From Chlorops oryzae (taxonomy: Eukaryota > Arthropoda > Insecta > Diptera > Chloropidae): a stretch of 64,000 bases of DNA. The notes under the pieces were generated by a model. That model did not search any database and was not told the origin of the DNA. It saw nothing but the letters and a program-made list of their open reading frames with translations. The translations under genes were made by a program, and so were the position numbers. Where the stretch lies: contig CM035807.1 of the NCBI GenBank assembly GCA_020466095.1, positions 62,621,158 to 62,685,157 on the forward strand, written 5' to 3'. Shown piece by piece: positions 63,613 to 64,000 of this stretch (the first letter of the stretch is position 1; each line of letters starts with the position of its first letter).

Positions 63613-64000
63613 TTATAGACTAGTCCACGATACCAACGATGGCCATGTTGACAATGTTGAATGACCATTAATATATTTTGTTAAAGCAATAGAGTTTCTT
63701 AGTGCACAAGCATATACCTTATTTTTTCTACTCTTCTCCTTACAATGATAATTACATTTTGTTTCTACATCAAAATTGTATAAACGATTTATTTCTTTCA
63801 ACGAATGAGTACAATCGATTTCTTTTATTCCAGAAATAAGACAGTCTTGTAGTAGTTCCTTCGCCCACAATGCTTTTTCCTCGCCTTTAACATAGATTTG
63901 ATAGTCTTTAAGAAGAAATTTGAGATATTTTTTTACTTCAGCCAAAGTGAAGACACCAGAGTCCCAATCCAGCATATGATAATAGTTTTGTAGCCAAAAC
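63613..64000 (-). CDS. Unknown gene, 3' part, runs off the window
   Basis: The frame is open from the window edge (FWLQNYYHMLDWDSGVF) to the stop at 63613-63615; the Met at 63975 need not be the start. Visible parts: LAEVKKYLKFLLKDYQIYVKG, an amphipathic helix EEKALWAKELLQDCLI, then Cys/His-containing sequence (DCTHSLKEI, TKCNYHCKEKSRKNKVYAC) that could bind metal, and a tail INGHSTLSTWPSLVSWTSL. I do not recognise it. Same orientation as the 97-codon gene and similarly AT-rich; probably part of the same virus-like cluster. Confidence 0.55.
   Translation of the reverse strand, partial: FWLQNYYHMLDWDSGVFTLAEVKKYLKFLLKDYQIYVKGEEKALWAKELLQDCLISGIKEIDCTHSLKEINRLYNFDVETKCNYHCKEKSRKNKVYACALRNSIALTKYINGHSTLSTWPSLVSWTSL

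Overview
The window reads as transposon-dense, AT-rich intergenic DNA of a higher (cyclorrhaphan-type) fly. The clues are an irritans-type mariner close to Himar1, two 412/mdg1-clade Ty3/gypsy elements, jockey and LOA/I-like LINEs, and two mini-me-type elements with the dipteran (TA)n / (GTCY)n organisation. I recognise no conserved single-copy host gene. Nearly every coding segment belongs to a mobile element, and most are broken. Family names come from remembered protein motifs; nothing was searched.

Layout. 1-2.3 kb: possible remnant LTR. 2.3-7.2 kb: two degenerate LINEs on the + strand, separated by a 100-N assembly gap; the second carries a 700-bp hAT-like MITE built on 40-bp repeats. 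8.5-18.4 kb: a locus of degenerate ~30-bp and 67-bp repeats split by a minus-strand 412-like element (9288-18051, 4-bp TSD ACGG). That element lost part of gag and the protease, carries a 376-bp MITE in pol, and has a 1.8-kb mini-me/Helitron-like insert with 101-bp repeats in its 5' LTR. 19.7-20.6 kb: a fold-back element with a tRNA-like sequence in each arm. 20.9-24.2 kb: a 3.3-kb transposon with long TIRs that encode the end of its own transposase. 25.4-26.0 kb: mariner fragment. 27.1-28.7 kb: inverted-repeat elements, including a 1.1-kb palindrome. 28.9-30.3 kb: the front half of a MULE/NOF-like transposase; a back half of the same kind, followed by a ubiquitin-protease-like domain, lies at 47.4-51.2 kb.

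Between those halves sit a jockey LINE on the minus strand (31.37-43.2 kb), cut by an apparently intact 412-like LTR element (31714-38816, two 394-bp LTRs with about two mismatches, TSD CAAG), and a 3.7-kb TIR element (43243-46957, TSD ATAT) holding a pogo-like MITE. 51.5-53.4 kb: a 152-bp repeat family and a Tc1-like element. 52.7-61.0 kb: a 4.16-kb head-to-tail duplication (half a Tc1, an RNase-H-bearing LINE, short repeats, the start of a mariner). 60.7-62.0 kb: a nearly complete irritans mariner.

The last 2 kb differ: three compact small genes, two with clean TATAAAA boxes 40-120 bp ahead of their ATG, one with an acidic tail and a possible nucleic-acid-binding core. They look like part of a viral or virus-like insertion running off the window edge. 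Other items worth following are the small gag-upstream ORF shared by both 412-like elements (N-myristoylation motif plus membrane segment), the transposase with a USP-like domain, and the tRNA-bearing fold-back element.
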